Below, in pieces: positions 47,930 through 60,135 of a stretch of 64,000 nt of DNA. The stretch is taken from assembly GCA_973895155.1 (NCBI GenBank), contig OZ316895.1, positions 21,390,001 to 21,454,000 on the forward strand, written 5' to 3'. Both the position numbers and the translations under genes were made by a program. Below the pieces are notes generated by a model, which worked only from the letters and a program-made list of their open reading frames with translations, was not told the origin of the DNA and searched no databases. Numbering within the stretch: position 1 is the stretch's first letter; the number at the start of each line of letters is the position of its first letter. The DNA comes from Marsupella aquatica. Its lineage: Eukaryota; Marchantiophyta.

Positions 47930-50900
47930 TTAATTGTCAGAGGCTTTCAATTTTCGCGCTCGCTTGTTGTGCGGTGGTGATGGAGGAGCTTCTGAAAACC
48001 TTGCTGGTGCCTGTAGAAGGACACAGGGTTATATCATCTGGCAGCATATTGGGTTTATGCAATTCTTTCAAATCAAATGTCCAAGATAGCAATGCAAACC
48101 CACATTTGTTTAACACCTCACTCTATAAAGTGTTTCCACCCAAAGTGCCGACGCTGCTATGATCTCGAAGACATCCCTTTCACACAAGTAAAGCCAATCC
48201 GAGAGGAAGCTCACCTTCCGCTTATGCTCTCTTTTGCCAAGTCGCTCACCTGCACAATACGAGAACAATAACCAACAACTGGAATCAACAAAAAATAAAT
48301 TTCATACATGAAACCGAAGACCACCCAGGACAGATCCTTCACAGTTAAATCCACGAGTACAGAATTTTTCCATGCAATTTCATCAGTATTCACCGAACAG
48401 CCACTCCATTTAGGGAAAGTCTTTGACAGGCTTCTTGAGCTACTTGCATTCGCTGACATCCTAAGGCAGGGTACGGTGCAGATGCTCACCCGAGTAGCCA
48501 TCTGTATCTAGTCCTCCAGCAGTTGCCCGAGTTGACACACGCTCAAGGTCGTTTGCACGGTGGGACCTCTGTTTCAAATGGCGTTCATACGAAGTCAATC
48601 CTCCCCTTATAAGTCATCCCAATCTAACTATTGCCATTGATAAACTTAGCATGGAATCGATTCACTTCTATGCCTGTACACAAAGATACTTCAAGGTGCT
48701 GTGTACTTTGAACTATAACCATCAAATGGCATTGCATAGAAAGATGTGACAAAAGCCAGCAATCTCAATACACACTCAAAAACACACGTATGCAATTGAA
48801 TGTAATGTAAAATGCACCGTCCAGAAACAGAATGGAATTCAGATGGTCTATATTCTCACCTTGGGAGTACTAGGGGTGGGGATATCAGCGTAAGGGTTGT
48901 CCCTCAAAACCGCAACCTCGGTCTCTTTCCACTGTACCTGATGATTAGAAGGTCAGACAAACGTCCCTCTGCGTCCATGCTCCAAAGCGACCAAGGAGAG
49001 GTCCATCCACACTATAGACAGGGTGCTAAGAATTCTACGAAGCAGACCACCTTCTAAGGTCCCTGTTTAATAAGCAAAAATCGAGCTTTGAGACAACTCC
49101 GTCCTAGTACGCTACATTTTCTGAGACAAGCCGCTAGTTTATTGCGTGGAGAGATTAGACGGTAAAGATAACAGCCAGCAATACTTAAATCGGCCTCACC
49201 TGTTTTTGAAGGTTGAAAAGTGCCTGTACTTCCTTTCGAAGCTCTAAATGTTCTGTGAAAACAGCCTTGGTTGGCACCTTTGCTTTTGACCGAACCTGTG
49301 ATTTCAAAGTGAACCACATTCATGAATACATGCATACCAGTATGTGACAGAATTCTTATCATGAAGGAAGCCAGGAGAAAGTGGAATAATTGGCTTCTGA
49401 AAAGAAGAGCTCGAGAAACCACTCACTCCAAGTTCCTCAAGCATCTGATCAACACGCTTAGATGTCCTCACACCAGCTGCCGTGACACTTGCTTGTACCA
49501 TTTGTGCCAGAAGAGTTGCTCTGAGGAACACTCGGGGCTGGAATAAAAATAATGTCAGCCATTTGTGATTAAAATCTGTGCAAGTACTTGTCATTGTTCT
49601 CTAATAAGCCATCCACAGAATGAAATTCCTCACACTAAGTGGATATTAAGGGGCAGAGGTGTCCTATATATACCAAAGGCTTGTCTTCTACAATTGGAAC
49701 TAACAATAAAACAACGCATCCAGGTGTTTGGTACAGGGTGTGAGAGCTTACCGTGCGCGGTCCTAAAGAGTTTGCAATTGGGCCGCTAGACACAGGAACT
49801 CCAGATGATACTGGCGCAGCTGTAGGAGTAGCACTGACGACAGGCCCTGCTGAAGGAATAGTTGGTGCTGACATTGGAGGGGAGGTTGGACGAGCAGGAG
49901 TCTGAGGAGACTTGTCTGTGACGTCAGCATGTAGATTGGTATCAGGTACTGAATCTTGTAAAGGTACTTCCGCTGCTTCTGCCATCTGCCCACGTAGCAC
50001 ACCGTTACCAAAAAAGGCAGGAATCTATATACGAGAGCCAGCCAACTCTAGCAGTAGATTTTCTAGCATCAAAAGTACCTTCAGAATATCCTGCTGAAAC
50101 ATGTCATGAGCGAGCAAAAGGATACAGCAATTTTCAATGAACATAACTGTTTATCATCTACAATAGAAGGCACAGTCATACAAAATTCAGCACCTTTGCA
50201 TTTTGGCGTGCTTCCCTGATAGATTTTGCTTCAGCCAAAACCTGATTCAGAAACGACAATCAGATGTGCGACAATAGCTTCTCAGCATCTCAATCATAAC
50301 ATCACCTGTAGAGGCATAGCTTCCACACAGACGACATACAAAAACGTGCTTTGAGGGAAGCGTTGTACTCCTAGAAATACGAAAAAGAGGATTACCTTGT
50401 CATCCTCTCGTTGTTGTTGACGAGTCTGTGACCAAAGTATGCCAAGCGCCCTCTTGCGCTCTGCTTCATATTGTACATTATATGTGTCCTGCTCAATACC
50501 AGGACAGTACGTCACCTAAAATGAAAATAACCGGGTTTCCATTTCTTAGATGCGATGAGGTGGAAGCAACCATGTCACATAAATGGGTCTTAAGGAAGAC
50601 GGAGATGCCATCGAGTAGCACAACTTTACAGCAAACGATTTCAGAGCAACCATACCCAATTCCTCTCATCTTTAGGTTACATGAATGACAATTTAGACGA
50701 CAAAATTAGGCAAAACGACAGAACTTGAGTTCGTGGATTAATTATCTTTGTGCGAAAGTTGCTAATTAAGACTTCTAATCTAAACTCTCATAATACCACT
50801 AGCGCGACAAATGGATAGTATTGGAAAGAAATATTGCATAGAAGATCTAGCTAATACCTTCACAAGCGTATGGTCCGTCACATCCTCGGCTGTCACAGCT

Positions 50901-53348
50901 CTACCAAGCAAAATAGCCTTTGCAGCTGCAGACAAGGATACCGGAGATATGAATCAGAAAATCCACACAAGCAACTGCAATCTCTCTTCCAAACCCTTCA
51001 CATTATAAAACTCAAAGACATACTAGATCCCCAACCTGTTGCTTAAAGCGCCACTGTCCATGACAAAACCTGGTTACACCAGGTTTCACCATTTTTAGTA
51101 CCCTGTTCCTGAAATTACGGAGCAAAGTCTCATGCTAGAAGAGAGCAATATGAAAAAGTGAGGAGTCTTGGACAGTTCTCCTTTTATATGGACAGTGGTG
51201 GTTTAACAGTGGCTAACCAGTATTTTATTCTCTCTTGATTTAAATCCAGCTTAGGCCAACCATACTTTGTCCCAGACAGTTCCGACCTAACAGTGTCTAG
51301 ATTTCGACATTCATCAAGTTTGATTCATTCTCCATTTAGAAGTCTACGCATCAACTCAAGAATGTACCGCGTTTCCAGTAGACAGAAACCGTTAAAATTA
51401 AATCGGTAGAAAATGGACTGAGATCTAGATTGATATACTGACACTAGACTCAAGGGACCTTGGCTATCTGCTTAGATCCACCCCAGACCTGTGGCTTCTC
51501 ATCAGGATACAGCGATCTAAAGTATCTAAAGCGATTGTTCGAAAAATCTTTCATCTCAGTTTCTTTGAAAGCAATAAACTGAACAGAGTCCCAAGCAACC
51601 CTAGAATATAACTTGAATCATGGGAATCGAGAGTTACCACTGTAGTAGCGACTTTTCAACTCTTCAACAGTCCGCGGAACAGCCCGAGGAGTAGTGAACC
51701 GATCTGCAATAATGATGAACCGTAGGTCAAACTGCTCACATAGATCGAAAAGTTTATCTGTCTCCTGCCTGCTCCAATTCTGCCAATGCATGTCCACAAA
51801 TAAAAACCACCATCATGACGACAAACAGAAGCCTATCCAACCAAACTGCACAAAAATAGAAGCTTGTCCGGAACATGATCGATGAGTACGGGGGACCCCC
51901 ATCAGATGAGTTTTATAAGCGTGGTCTGGATCCCGTCACTATTCTACAACGCTCTCGGAAATACACAGGGCTGCAACGGGGGGCTCAAGATCAACTGACA
52001 GTTCAAAAACGTCATTGTAAAAGGGATGTATTGGGGTATAGACTTTGCTTCCATTCTTATCAAAGTTGTGGGCTTGCCGACTTAATTTCATATGAGCTAC
52101 TCTGTTTTGAGGACATTCTGAGAGCTCTTTTGACGTCCTCGAACTTTAAACAACACTCTACTCTGTGAGACAACCCCATACTTCTGAATTACCAGTACAT
52201 CCTTAATTGGAACTCTTTCACCTCTGAAACCAAAACCGAACTTCAACGACAGGCAAGATGGCACTCAAAGTACTAACGGATAGAGCAGAAGCTTGGCACA
52301 TACTGGATCAGGCAAATACTTGGCATACTCCTCATCTGTGTACCGAACAACCTCCACCGGCTGCACATAGACAACATTGGCCACTCAGAGAGCTTTCTTG
52401 TGACTTGCGACTCCATAGCTTGCAAGACATGCAATAACTAGTCATTCCTTGCTGATTAGTGACATCCAAACAGTAATCAATTCACGGACAAGTTTAGGAA
52501 TATCACCTTATTATACTTCGCAAATGCATAATCTCCAGTTGGCTGGACCCCATCAACAACTCTAACCTGGTAAATGCCGTGACCAAAGAGCTATGTTAGA
52601 CAAATTAGTTTTTAAACTGAGGAATAAAACGTAGACCACTTCAAATTTCATCCAGCAAGAGAACCTCAGACAAAGGAAATCATGATAGTATGCAGAGAAG
52701 AAATCGTAATACTATTATGATGATGCAGAAGGAAATAGAGATTCATTTATTCCATCACATCAGTGCACGTACCCAGTGGTATAGCTGCAGGTTATCTCCA
52801 CGAGCAGAGTTTGTAAAAGGATGCCATTGCCATACAACCTGCAAATTAATAAAAATTCTCAGCTAAATCCTGAATCCTACCAATTCAAGATCAGAAAATT
52901 TTCCGATAACAGTTTTCATAGAAACCTTGACGAAGCACGCTTCAACAAAGAGGAAATTCTGTTCGAAATTTTTAGCACCAACAAGCATACCTTCTTAGCT
53001 GCCACCACCTGCCTCTTTTTTAGATTGGTTGCATCGAGAGAAGGTACCACAGGGGGCAAACCTCCAGTCAGAGCATAAACCTGCAACACCGTGAGAGAAA
53101 GAGTGTTGGGCATATAAATCAGATTGCAATTGTGGTCCACAGCACCTCAACAAAACTCTAGAGTATTTCCTATTGCAAACTTGCGACTAAAAAACAATCC
53201 ACAGTAGTGACAGGTCGTCCGAATGTACCTCACGGGAGACTCCATCCGGCTTCTTCACAGGCTCCTTGGGCGCTCTTCTCTTCTCCGAACCACCACCTAA
53301 AACCGATGACACCTTGGGAAGCCCTAAGATATCCTTCGCGTCTGCCAT
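47930..53348 (-). CDS. SWC4: SWC4/DMAP1 homologue, SWR1-NuA4 complex subunit (16 exons)
   Basis: Exons, 5' to 3': 53348-53229, 53080-52991, 52838-52773, 52566-52507, 52360-52304, 51779-51638, 50925-50858, 50488-50396, 50241-50194, 49985-49752, 49537-49427, 49295-49200, 48937-48860, 48568-48490, 48249-48215, 48010-47930. Together they give 485 residues; all introns are GT-AG and phases agree throughout. The protein begins [12 protein letters not shown] and ends [11 protein letters not shown], both hallmarks of plant SWC4. A SANT/MYB-like segment covers about 115-185 ([28 protein letters not shown]). The later DMAP1 region includes [14 protein letters not shown]4 is a shared subunit of SWR1 (H2A.Z deposition) and NuA4 (histone acetylation) and acts in the nucleus. 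It is slightly longer than the Arabidopsis protein, mainly through a Pro/Ser/Val-rich exon 10 (249-326). The start fits the conserved N-terminus. Confidence 0.96.
50079..50090 (-). other. Possible 12-nt microexon in SWC4 intron 9
   Basis: An AG|GATATTCTGAAG|GT arrangement lies between exons 9 and 10, is phase-compatible and would add DILK. Family comparison does not require it. Transcript data would be needed to accept it, so it is left out of the model. Confidence 0.2.
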
Positions 53349-53928
53349 TTTCTCCTCGCTTCACGTTGTTTGCTAACCTCAGTCTCCTGACCTAAGTCAA
53401 ACCGAAGGTCTGTCGATGGATGCAATGAGTGAACTCATAACCTGATTTCCAAGTCTCCTGGCTCACGAACAACAAGCTAACCACAGCACGCACGTCTGCT
53501 GGAAAGCTTTTAAAATAACGGGAGGGTGCAAGAAAAAACTTCATGTCAAAGTACCTGTTGCAGCGGCAGCTGCAGGGTGTGCTCGAATTTCTCCGCGTAG
53601 TTTTGGCTCGTCTCCCTACGTCATCCATCATCGCTCCATCTGCTTCCACAGAGTCTCAATGGAGTCTCAGGAGGACTCATTGGTAGCACGGCAGCTCTTC
53701 GTTCGACTCTTCCCCTTGTGAATAAAGTTCTGAACCGATCATTGTAACTCAACAATCGAACGAAGCTCCGTGTGCGCATTCATTCGCCAATGCTTTGTTA
53801 CGATTACAAATTCTTCGTCGCGTCGAGAATTCGAACTTCTCCATCAGATTTGATTTGCGATGCACAACGAGCAGAGTATACAGACAGGTCTCTCGATAGT
53901 AATGTGCTTACGTCGTACCCGAGGTCGA
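53349..53928 (-). other. SWC4 5' flank
   Basis: This should contain the SWC4 leader and core promoter. No TATA box could be fixed, and no other gene is apparent. Confidence 0.4.
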
Positions 53929-54145
53929 TTACCGAGCAATTACAATAGGGTTTACGGCCTTACATCGTAAGGCTGTTCGGCTTGTGGTGTAAGAGACCAG
54001 TTACCGAGCAGCTACAGTAGGGTATTATGGGCTTACACCGTAAAGTTTCTCGGCTTGTGGTGTAAGAGAGCAATTACCGAGCACTTACAGTAGGTTTATG
54101 GCATTACAGTTTGAGGCAGTTTGGCTTGAGTAGGAGACCCAAAAA
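53929..54145. repeat. Tandem repeat, 3 x about 73 bp, upstream of SWC4
   Basis: Units start TTACCGAGCA at 53929, 54001 and 54074 and contain TACAGTAGG, a TTACACCGTAA-type dyad and CGGCTTGTGGTGTAAGAGA. The third unit is the most diverged. Confidence 0.92.
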
Positions 54146-54156
54146 AACCTCCATTA

Positions 54157-54568
54157 GGGCGTGTCACAACACTGCGGTAAGCAAGGTCTTACACCTGATA
54201 CTTTTTGGACTTTTTGGATGTAGCATCCTTACGCGGCACTAGACCAATTACCCATTACTTGACCCTACAGATATGAAAACAAAGAAAAACTCTTGCAAAA
54301 AAAGAATTCTATGTTATTTGGTGTTCATCTTTGCTTCATTCCTATTTTTTGTCCACCCTCATTTCAGTTTTGTCTTTATATACTGTCAATGTCCCTTTTG
54401 TTCTTCTTTGCTAGCATCCCTGTTTATGGTTTCATTGTCAGTTTTGTCTGTAGGCCCTACATGTAACTTCCCGTTGCAATGATTAGTAAGATGCATTTAG
54501 GTAGCTTGGCTGTAAGAGTACTTCATGTCCTTGGCCAAACTGAGTTGCGGCCTTGCTTTGACACGCCC
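54157..54568 (+). mobile_element. Tourist-like MITE, 412 bp
   Basis: The ends are GGGCGTGTCA (54157) and its exact complement TGACACGCCC (ending 54568). Flanks are TTA on the left and TAT on the right, so the target duplication is TA, or a mutated TTA. GGGCGTGT-type ends are common in Tourist/Harbinger MITEs. No coding capacity. Confidence 0.65.
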
Positions 54569-57413
54569 TATTGGACAAACATAGGAGTGTGTACAATAAA
54601 GAATCCTTGAACCACTGTCCATTGTAGATTTTACTCTTGAGCATTGTGAGGAGTGGAGGCTATGGGCTGTGAGGCAGATAACACCTTGTCAAGAGGGTGT
54701 TCTGGCTTGTCATGGCCTCAGGGAGCAGGTCTATCTGACTGGGTGTTAACTACACTCTTTACACTAATTAGCATCACCCAAAATTAGTATAACACATATT
54801 AATTAGTGTGTGAGCCTTGTTTTCCTGCAAGTGACACTATTTAGTGTTGCCACCAGTTTTTTTAACCAAAATCTCATGTAGCACACTAGGCAAGAATTTT
54901 TGCCAAGAGACCTAAAGTGAAACCTGACGAGTTTTGGTGTGGCTGGCTGTAACATATGTTCATAGCTATTCTTGGTTTGGCCGGTCAGACCTTTAAACAA
55001 GTGAGAGATGCTGGAATTAGATTTTCTTTTCTTTTCTTTGGCGGAGTTTGATTCACCCATTGTTTTTGCCAGAATAAGAGAAAGAGTAGTTTTGCTTCAC
55101 AATGCTACTGCTGCCACCAGTAATGTGCTCCATAAAATGTTTATGCTCCTCTTGTTCCTTTAGTAATTGCAATCATGTCTTGTCTTTGAAAGCAATTCAA
55201 GTGCTTGTCTTGAGTATACCGGCAAGAATCAATGTTAAAATTCTCTATTGTTATTGAAGGAAAACTTCAATCCTGGTACTACTAGACAGGGCTCGACAAA
55301 TGTCTTCCAATGAGCTCAAGATCAATCCGTTTTGTTTACTTTACAAAGACATGATATTATTTCAATTCTATTCTTTTTCCTTCAGTACACCTGCAGTATC
55401 ATCTTTTAACTACTATGTTGAGCAAAGACTACATTTGCAACGGCATGCCCATGAACATCCAACAAACAAGTAGTCAATGTATGTGCTTCACCTCAGATGA
55501 GACTACATCTAAGAGAACACGCACAAGTTTTACTGCACTCTAGGTTGGTCGGCCATACCGCAATACAAGCTCTCCCTATCTCTCAATTGGCTCCGTAACA
55601 AATGAGTTCTTCCTCCACAAGCAAACATTGTTTGGGTATATGGTGTGCAGCACAACTAACTTAACTAAGTCCGCAACTGAGGTTAGCCTAAGTACGGCTG
55701 CAATTGTAACTCTAGACCTAAGAATAAATAACATACTAAACTAAAACAAACTTGATCGTAGTTTGGGCCACAATACTTATGGTAAGGTCTTGAGAATCCT
55801 TTTAAATGAGCTCAAGATCCCTCTATTAGGCTTAGTAACAAAAAAGATGTGAATTTCCCAAATTACTTGCTTTTTTCATATCCAAAGATTCTAGCAAGGA
55901 CCAACCTTTGATAACTCTCTTGTTGCAAAACAAAGATTTCAATCTTGACACTATTGGAAATTTCTTGGAAACAATTTTCAATGGGCCCAAGATTGCTTAT
56001 TGGCAAGATTGCTTATTGGCATCAAGTAACAAGAAAGTTGAAAATGAATATCAAGTTCATATGCATTTTGCTTACAACTGCAAGGAGAATGTTGACGGAC
56101 CCGAGCTTCAGGAGCCTCTTGCTTCTGCATGTCCCAAGGGCCCCATTTTGACCCTATCAAGAAGTGGAGAAAGGCACCTTCAACATGTTGTAACCAAGGG
56201 TAACTGACACAATGTCATCACGTGGATGGTATGCAGAGTGGAGGAGCAAAGTTCAATCATACATTCCTCCTCAAAGTGTGAAAGAATTCCCTTAATTATT
56301 TTGTGCATAGTCAGACAATGCAAACCTCACCAAGACAATGAATTGGTGAAAGGATGAATTAGGATTGACAAGAGGATTGAATGTGCTATAATGTATCAAG
56401 AAGCAAACCTTCAAATCTATTCATCATTGGCAGAATGGACTTTGCAGGAGGGTAGGCTTAAAAGCTGGAAGTGGCAGGGGATAGACGAGAGACTAGTTGC
56501 ATTGGCTACCTGGATATATTCTCTCATCTGTGAGGAGCTTCCTTGTTTGAAGGTTGTTGGTTTGGTTTTCTCCTTTGGTTCTTAGAATGGTTGCTGGTAA
56601 TGTGTTGATGAAAACTATTCATGATATAGCATGCTCATCCTAGAACATGCTTGATATTTTGTCTTGTAGTGATATGTAAGTGGATAAAATAAGAGTGTAG
56701 AAAAAACACATATTAAGTGTGAGCGGGGATAAAATAATGTAAGTGGGTATAAAATAATGTAAGTAGAGCACATGCAAAAAAAGGACATAGGGAGTGACCA
56801 ATGAAAAGTACACTCAAGTGCTATGACACAAAGGTACCAAGATCGATGTGTGCACTCATTAATTCAATGTGCCTTATTAATGACACCCAATTCAATAAAA
56901 ACCATAAACTTAGGAAAGAAAGTCATGAAGGGAACTTAAGGCATCATGTATTCACATTATTTAGAGTCATTTTTCTCTATCATAAGAAGGCTTAAAACTT
57001 TGTTCAAGTGAAAGAAATTAAAGTCATTGGTTAATCTAAGAGATAGATAACAAATATTAAAAATTAAGAAGGCTGCCAAAATGAGTTCAAAATTCTCTAA
57101 GATGCCAAAAATTAAAGGGGTCCAAAAATCAATTAGAAATCTATATGATGCAAGGATGCCCCTTTGATAAGGCACATTGAAATAAAAATACATGACACAA
57201 AAATTCTGAATAAGACAAAATTTTGAAAGGTGGATTCATTATATACCATCTTCAAGTGTGATTTCCTTCCTGACGTTCATTAAAGTAGTACGGTAAAAGC
57301 TGATAATGCATTATTGGAGGAGCGCTAGTCTTTGTGATGTCAATTCATAATATACCAGTGCGGCAGAAGCTCATAATTGCACACATAGTGCGGTAGCGAT
57401 AGTCTTTAATGTT
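54569..57413. other. Intergenic, no supported gene
   Basis: A 99-codon plus-strand frame at 55908-56207 has no recognisable domain. Two similar blocks near 57285-57345 and 57355-57420 (both with GGTAAAAGCTGATAAT- or GGCAGAAGCTCATAAT-like sequence) precede the tandem repeat at 57414. Confidence 0.5.
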
Positions 57414-57632
57414 GTCAACTCCCTTATACCGCTTCCGAGTCATGGTGTCCTCAAAACTCCATTTGAAGGTAGGTATGTGAGAATGCTATCAATTCCCTTA
57501 TATCGCTTTCGAGTCATGGTGTCCTCAAAAATCTGTTTGAAGGCAGATACTGAGGTACGTGAGGATGCTGTCAATTCCCTTCTATCACTTCGAGTCACGG
57601 TTTCCTCAAAAATCCGTTTGAAGACAGGTACG
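57414..57632. repeat. Tandem repeat, 3 units of 74-82 bp
   Basis: Units start at 57414, 57488 and 57570 with (G/A)TCAA(C/T)TCCCTT, then CGAGTCA(T/C)GGT, TCCTCAAAA and TTTGAAG. On the minus strand a 113-codon frame (57781-57440) crosses it and shows a repeated FK.IFE.T.TR motif, which is a by-product of the repeat unless expressed. Confidence 0.88.
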
Positions 57633-58835
57633 TGACTTGTTGGCCTGCAAGCAAAACTAGTAGGCACAGATTGCAAAAGTTGCCTGAAGATTAGGGAGAC
57701 AGAAAGTTGAATGGAAAGACTATAATCAACACATCTACTGTAGTGATCCCCAAAGTGATCAATCCTATCTAAACTAAACAATCTAAACCTTGACCCGGTG
57801 GTACATCATACAAGGATAGAACGATGAATACTCACCCATACGTAATCGGTGGTTTCCTGAACTGCAGATTCTTGCCGTCCGGCAATGCGTTTCAATTGAA
57901 CCAAGATATCCTCCCCTTTGAACTCACAATATATCTGGACCAAGATTGCAAAATTCTAGATAACCTGGTTTTTTTGTGCCACTCCCCTGTTTGCAAGACA
58001 TTCCGACCCTCTTATGTGTCACCTGGTGAAAACTCACTAAAGAATTTGCATGAACTCATCATTGATGGTTGGATCAAGACTGTAAAGAGTGTAACTTAAC
58101 ACTTGAAGACATTTTCAAAAACTTGTTTCATGATAGCAACAACTAAACCCGTCTCTCTTACCAGGAGCATGTGCCAACTTGGCCGGTGTGTTATGAAATG
58201 CTCATGATAAATGCTTCCATCATTTGGTCACACAAGTCATACAGAGAGAAAATCCCCCAAAGTCGTTTAACGTCACTAGCTATTGTTTATGGTCAACGCT
58301 ACATAGATATTATTGCCTACAACGTACAAGCTAGGGTGTTCAAGATTCTACAGATTGATTTTGTATGTTGTCTAATTTGCAAGGTTGAAGAGTATCACAT
58401 GGTTGACTCCAAGATCCATAGAAAGTAGTTTCATATCTACATAGATACATTTCATTTCTCAAAAGATACTTCGTTCACTTGAGTCCAAATAGTATTTTGT
58501 TTCATGCACAATTTTTAACCAAGAAGTAATTTTTTTGTGAATTTCATCATGTTAAAGTAAACTGTATACAACAGAATGATACAAATAGGGTTTTGATGTT
58601 TACAATAGCCCAAGTCCCATCCAACAAAAGAACAAAATCTAATACTGAGTAATTATCAAAAACCCCAAAAATACTACAAATGAACCTCCAATAGATGATT
58701 ATATTTGACAAGAAGCTTGGATGGACTCATGCAATTCCCATTGAGTACTCTGAAATAGTACCATATTAACACCTTTTGTATATTAAATGTTCACCTTTAT
58801 ATATATCTAAACTAGCCTTGTGCCCGTGCGTTCCA
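57633..58835. other. Intergenic, no supported gene
   Basis: Plus-strand frames of 91 codons (57824-58099) and 85 codons (58171-58428) have no recognised domain. Their proximity could reflect an old coding remnant, but no splice link could be shown. Confidence 0.45.
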
Positions 58836-59297
58836 TGAAAGATTTTGAGGAGAGAGTAGGATGTCGAGGAGAGGCAAAGATGTTGAGACGGGGGCAAAAT
58901 GTCAAGGAGAGGCAAAGATAAGCAGGTGAGGTAAAGATGTTGAGGTGAAAAAAGATGTAGATGAGAGAAAGAGATGTTGAGGTGAGGAAAAGAAATCAAG
59001 GTGAGAAAGGGAGGTCAAGGAGAGAAAAGATGGCAAGGTGAGAAAAAGTAATAAAGATGAGGAAATTAAAGATGTGAGGAGAGAAAAGATGTTGAGGGTG
59101 ACGGAAAGATATTGTAGTGAGATAAAGATGTCAAGGTGAGCAAAAGGTAAGATGTTGAGTTGAGAAAAAGATGTGAAACCAGGTGAGAAAAGATCTCAAG
59201 GAGAGAAAAGATGTCGAAGGTGAAAAAAATGTCATGGTGAGATTAAGATGTCAATGTGAGAAAAATTGGCAAGATTAGAGAAAGATATCAAGGTAAA
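58836..59297 (+). repeat. Polypurine minisatellite, about 460 bp
   Basis: The plus strand is almost all purine with regular T, built from variants of AAAGATGTTGAGGTGAG and AAGATGTCAAGGAGAG. The array is bracketed by TGTGCCCGTGCGTT (58819-58832) and TGTGCGTTGCACA (59323-59335), which share GTGCGTT in the same orientation. Confidence 0.85.
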
Positions 59298-60135
59298 GTT
59301 GTTGTGGTGGTGTTTAGTAACTTGTGCGTTGCACATAGAAACTAGAGACACAAGATAACGACCACCGCATATATTCAACCCATTTTTATTCTTTTACCCA
59401 ATTTTTTGGCATCCCTATTCTCGCCCCTTGTACTATATAAGTCTATAACCGAGAACTAATCTTAGGTACCCACCTCACTAAATCCAAGAGCCTTAAATAA
59501 TTCTAGAAAATATCTCAAGGCTGAGCATGTTCTCTACTTTTTCACTTTTGTAACGGGACGATGGACAAAAATTGGCGGGAATCGTTATTATAGTAGTAAA
59601 TGTGCTTGGTCCATTTGAGTCTTGAGGCCAAACATTGTTGTCCATTCAAGCATCAATAAATTATATAATAAGTTCAAATAAGAATAAGCTAAATATAATT
59701 TTAATTGTATAAATTTATACATGGAAGGTATACATATAGAGTAGGTGTAGAAGAAAATGTATCTGGACAGGCTGGGTATAGAGGAAGATATAGGGCAAGT
59801 CGATACCAACCAGCCTAGGTATTGTATAAGGTATTGTAAAATTTGATACCTGCCAGGCTGGGTAATACCTTGCCACAGTAGCATACATACCCCAAACTGG
59901 TCCTAAAATTGGGCCTAAAATCCTGACGTCTGACTTTGTCTGGATCATGCTTTTTGAAGACTTCCATATTTATGTTGTGTACTGGGTACATAGAGATTTG
60001 TTCTTTTGAGATTCTTGCCAGTGGTTCACAACCCCCATGAGATAGTAAGTTTGGGAAGGAGGAGTACATTTTTAAGCAAACTGGACATATTGGAGCGAAC
60101 TGTTTGCAATGTGAATTTTCTTGCTTTTCTGATGT
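59298..60135. other. Intergenic and thioredoxin 5' flank
   Basis: No independent gene is supported. The last few hundred bases should contain the thioredoxin promoter, but no clear TATA box was fixed. Confidence 0.4.

Noticed and set aside
50489-50515. Longer SWC4 exon 8 starting at 50515
   Set aside because: The acceptor at 50488 keeps the frame and aligns the exon without a gap to known SWC4 proteins; the longer form would insert nine unmatched residues.
51875-52168. 97-codon plus-strand frame
   Set aside because: It lies inside SWC4 intron 5 on the opposite strand and has no domain.
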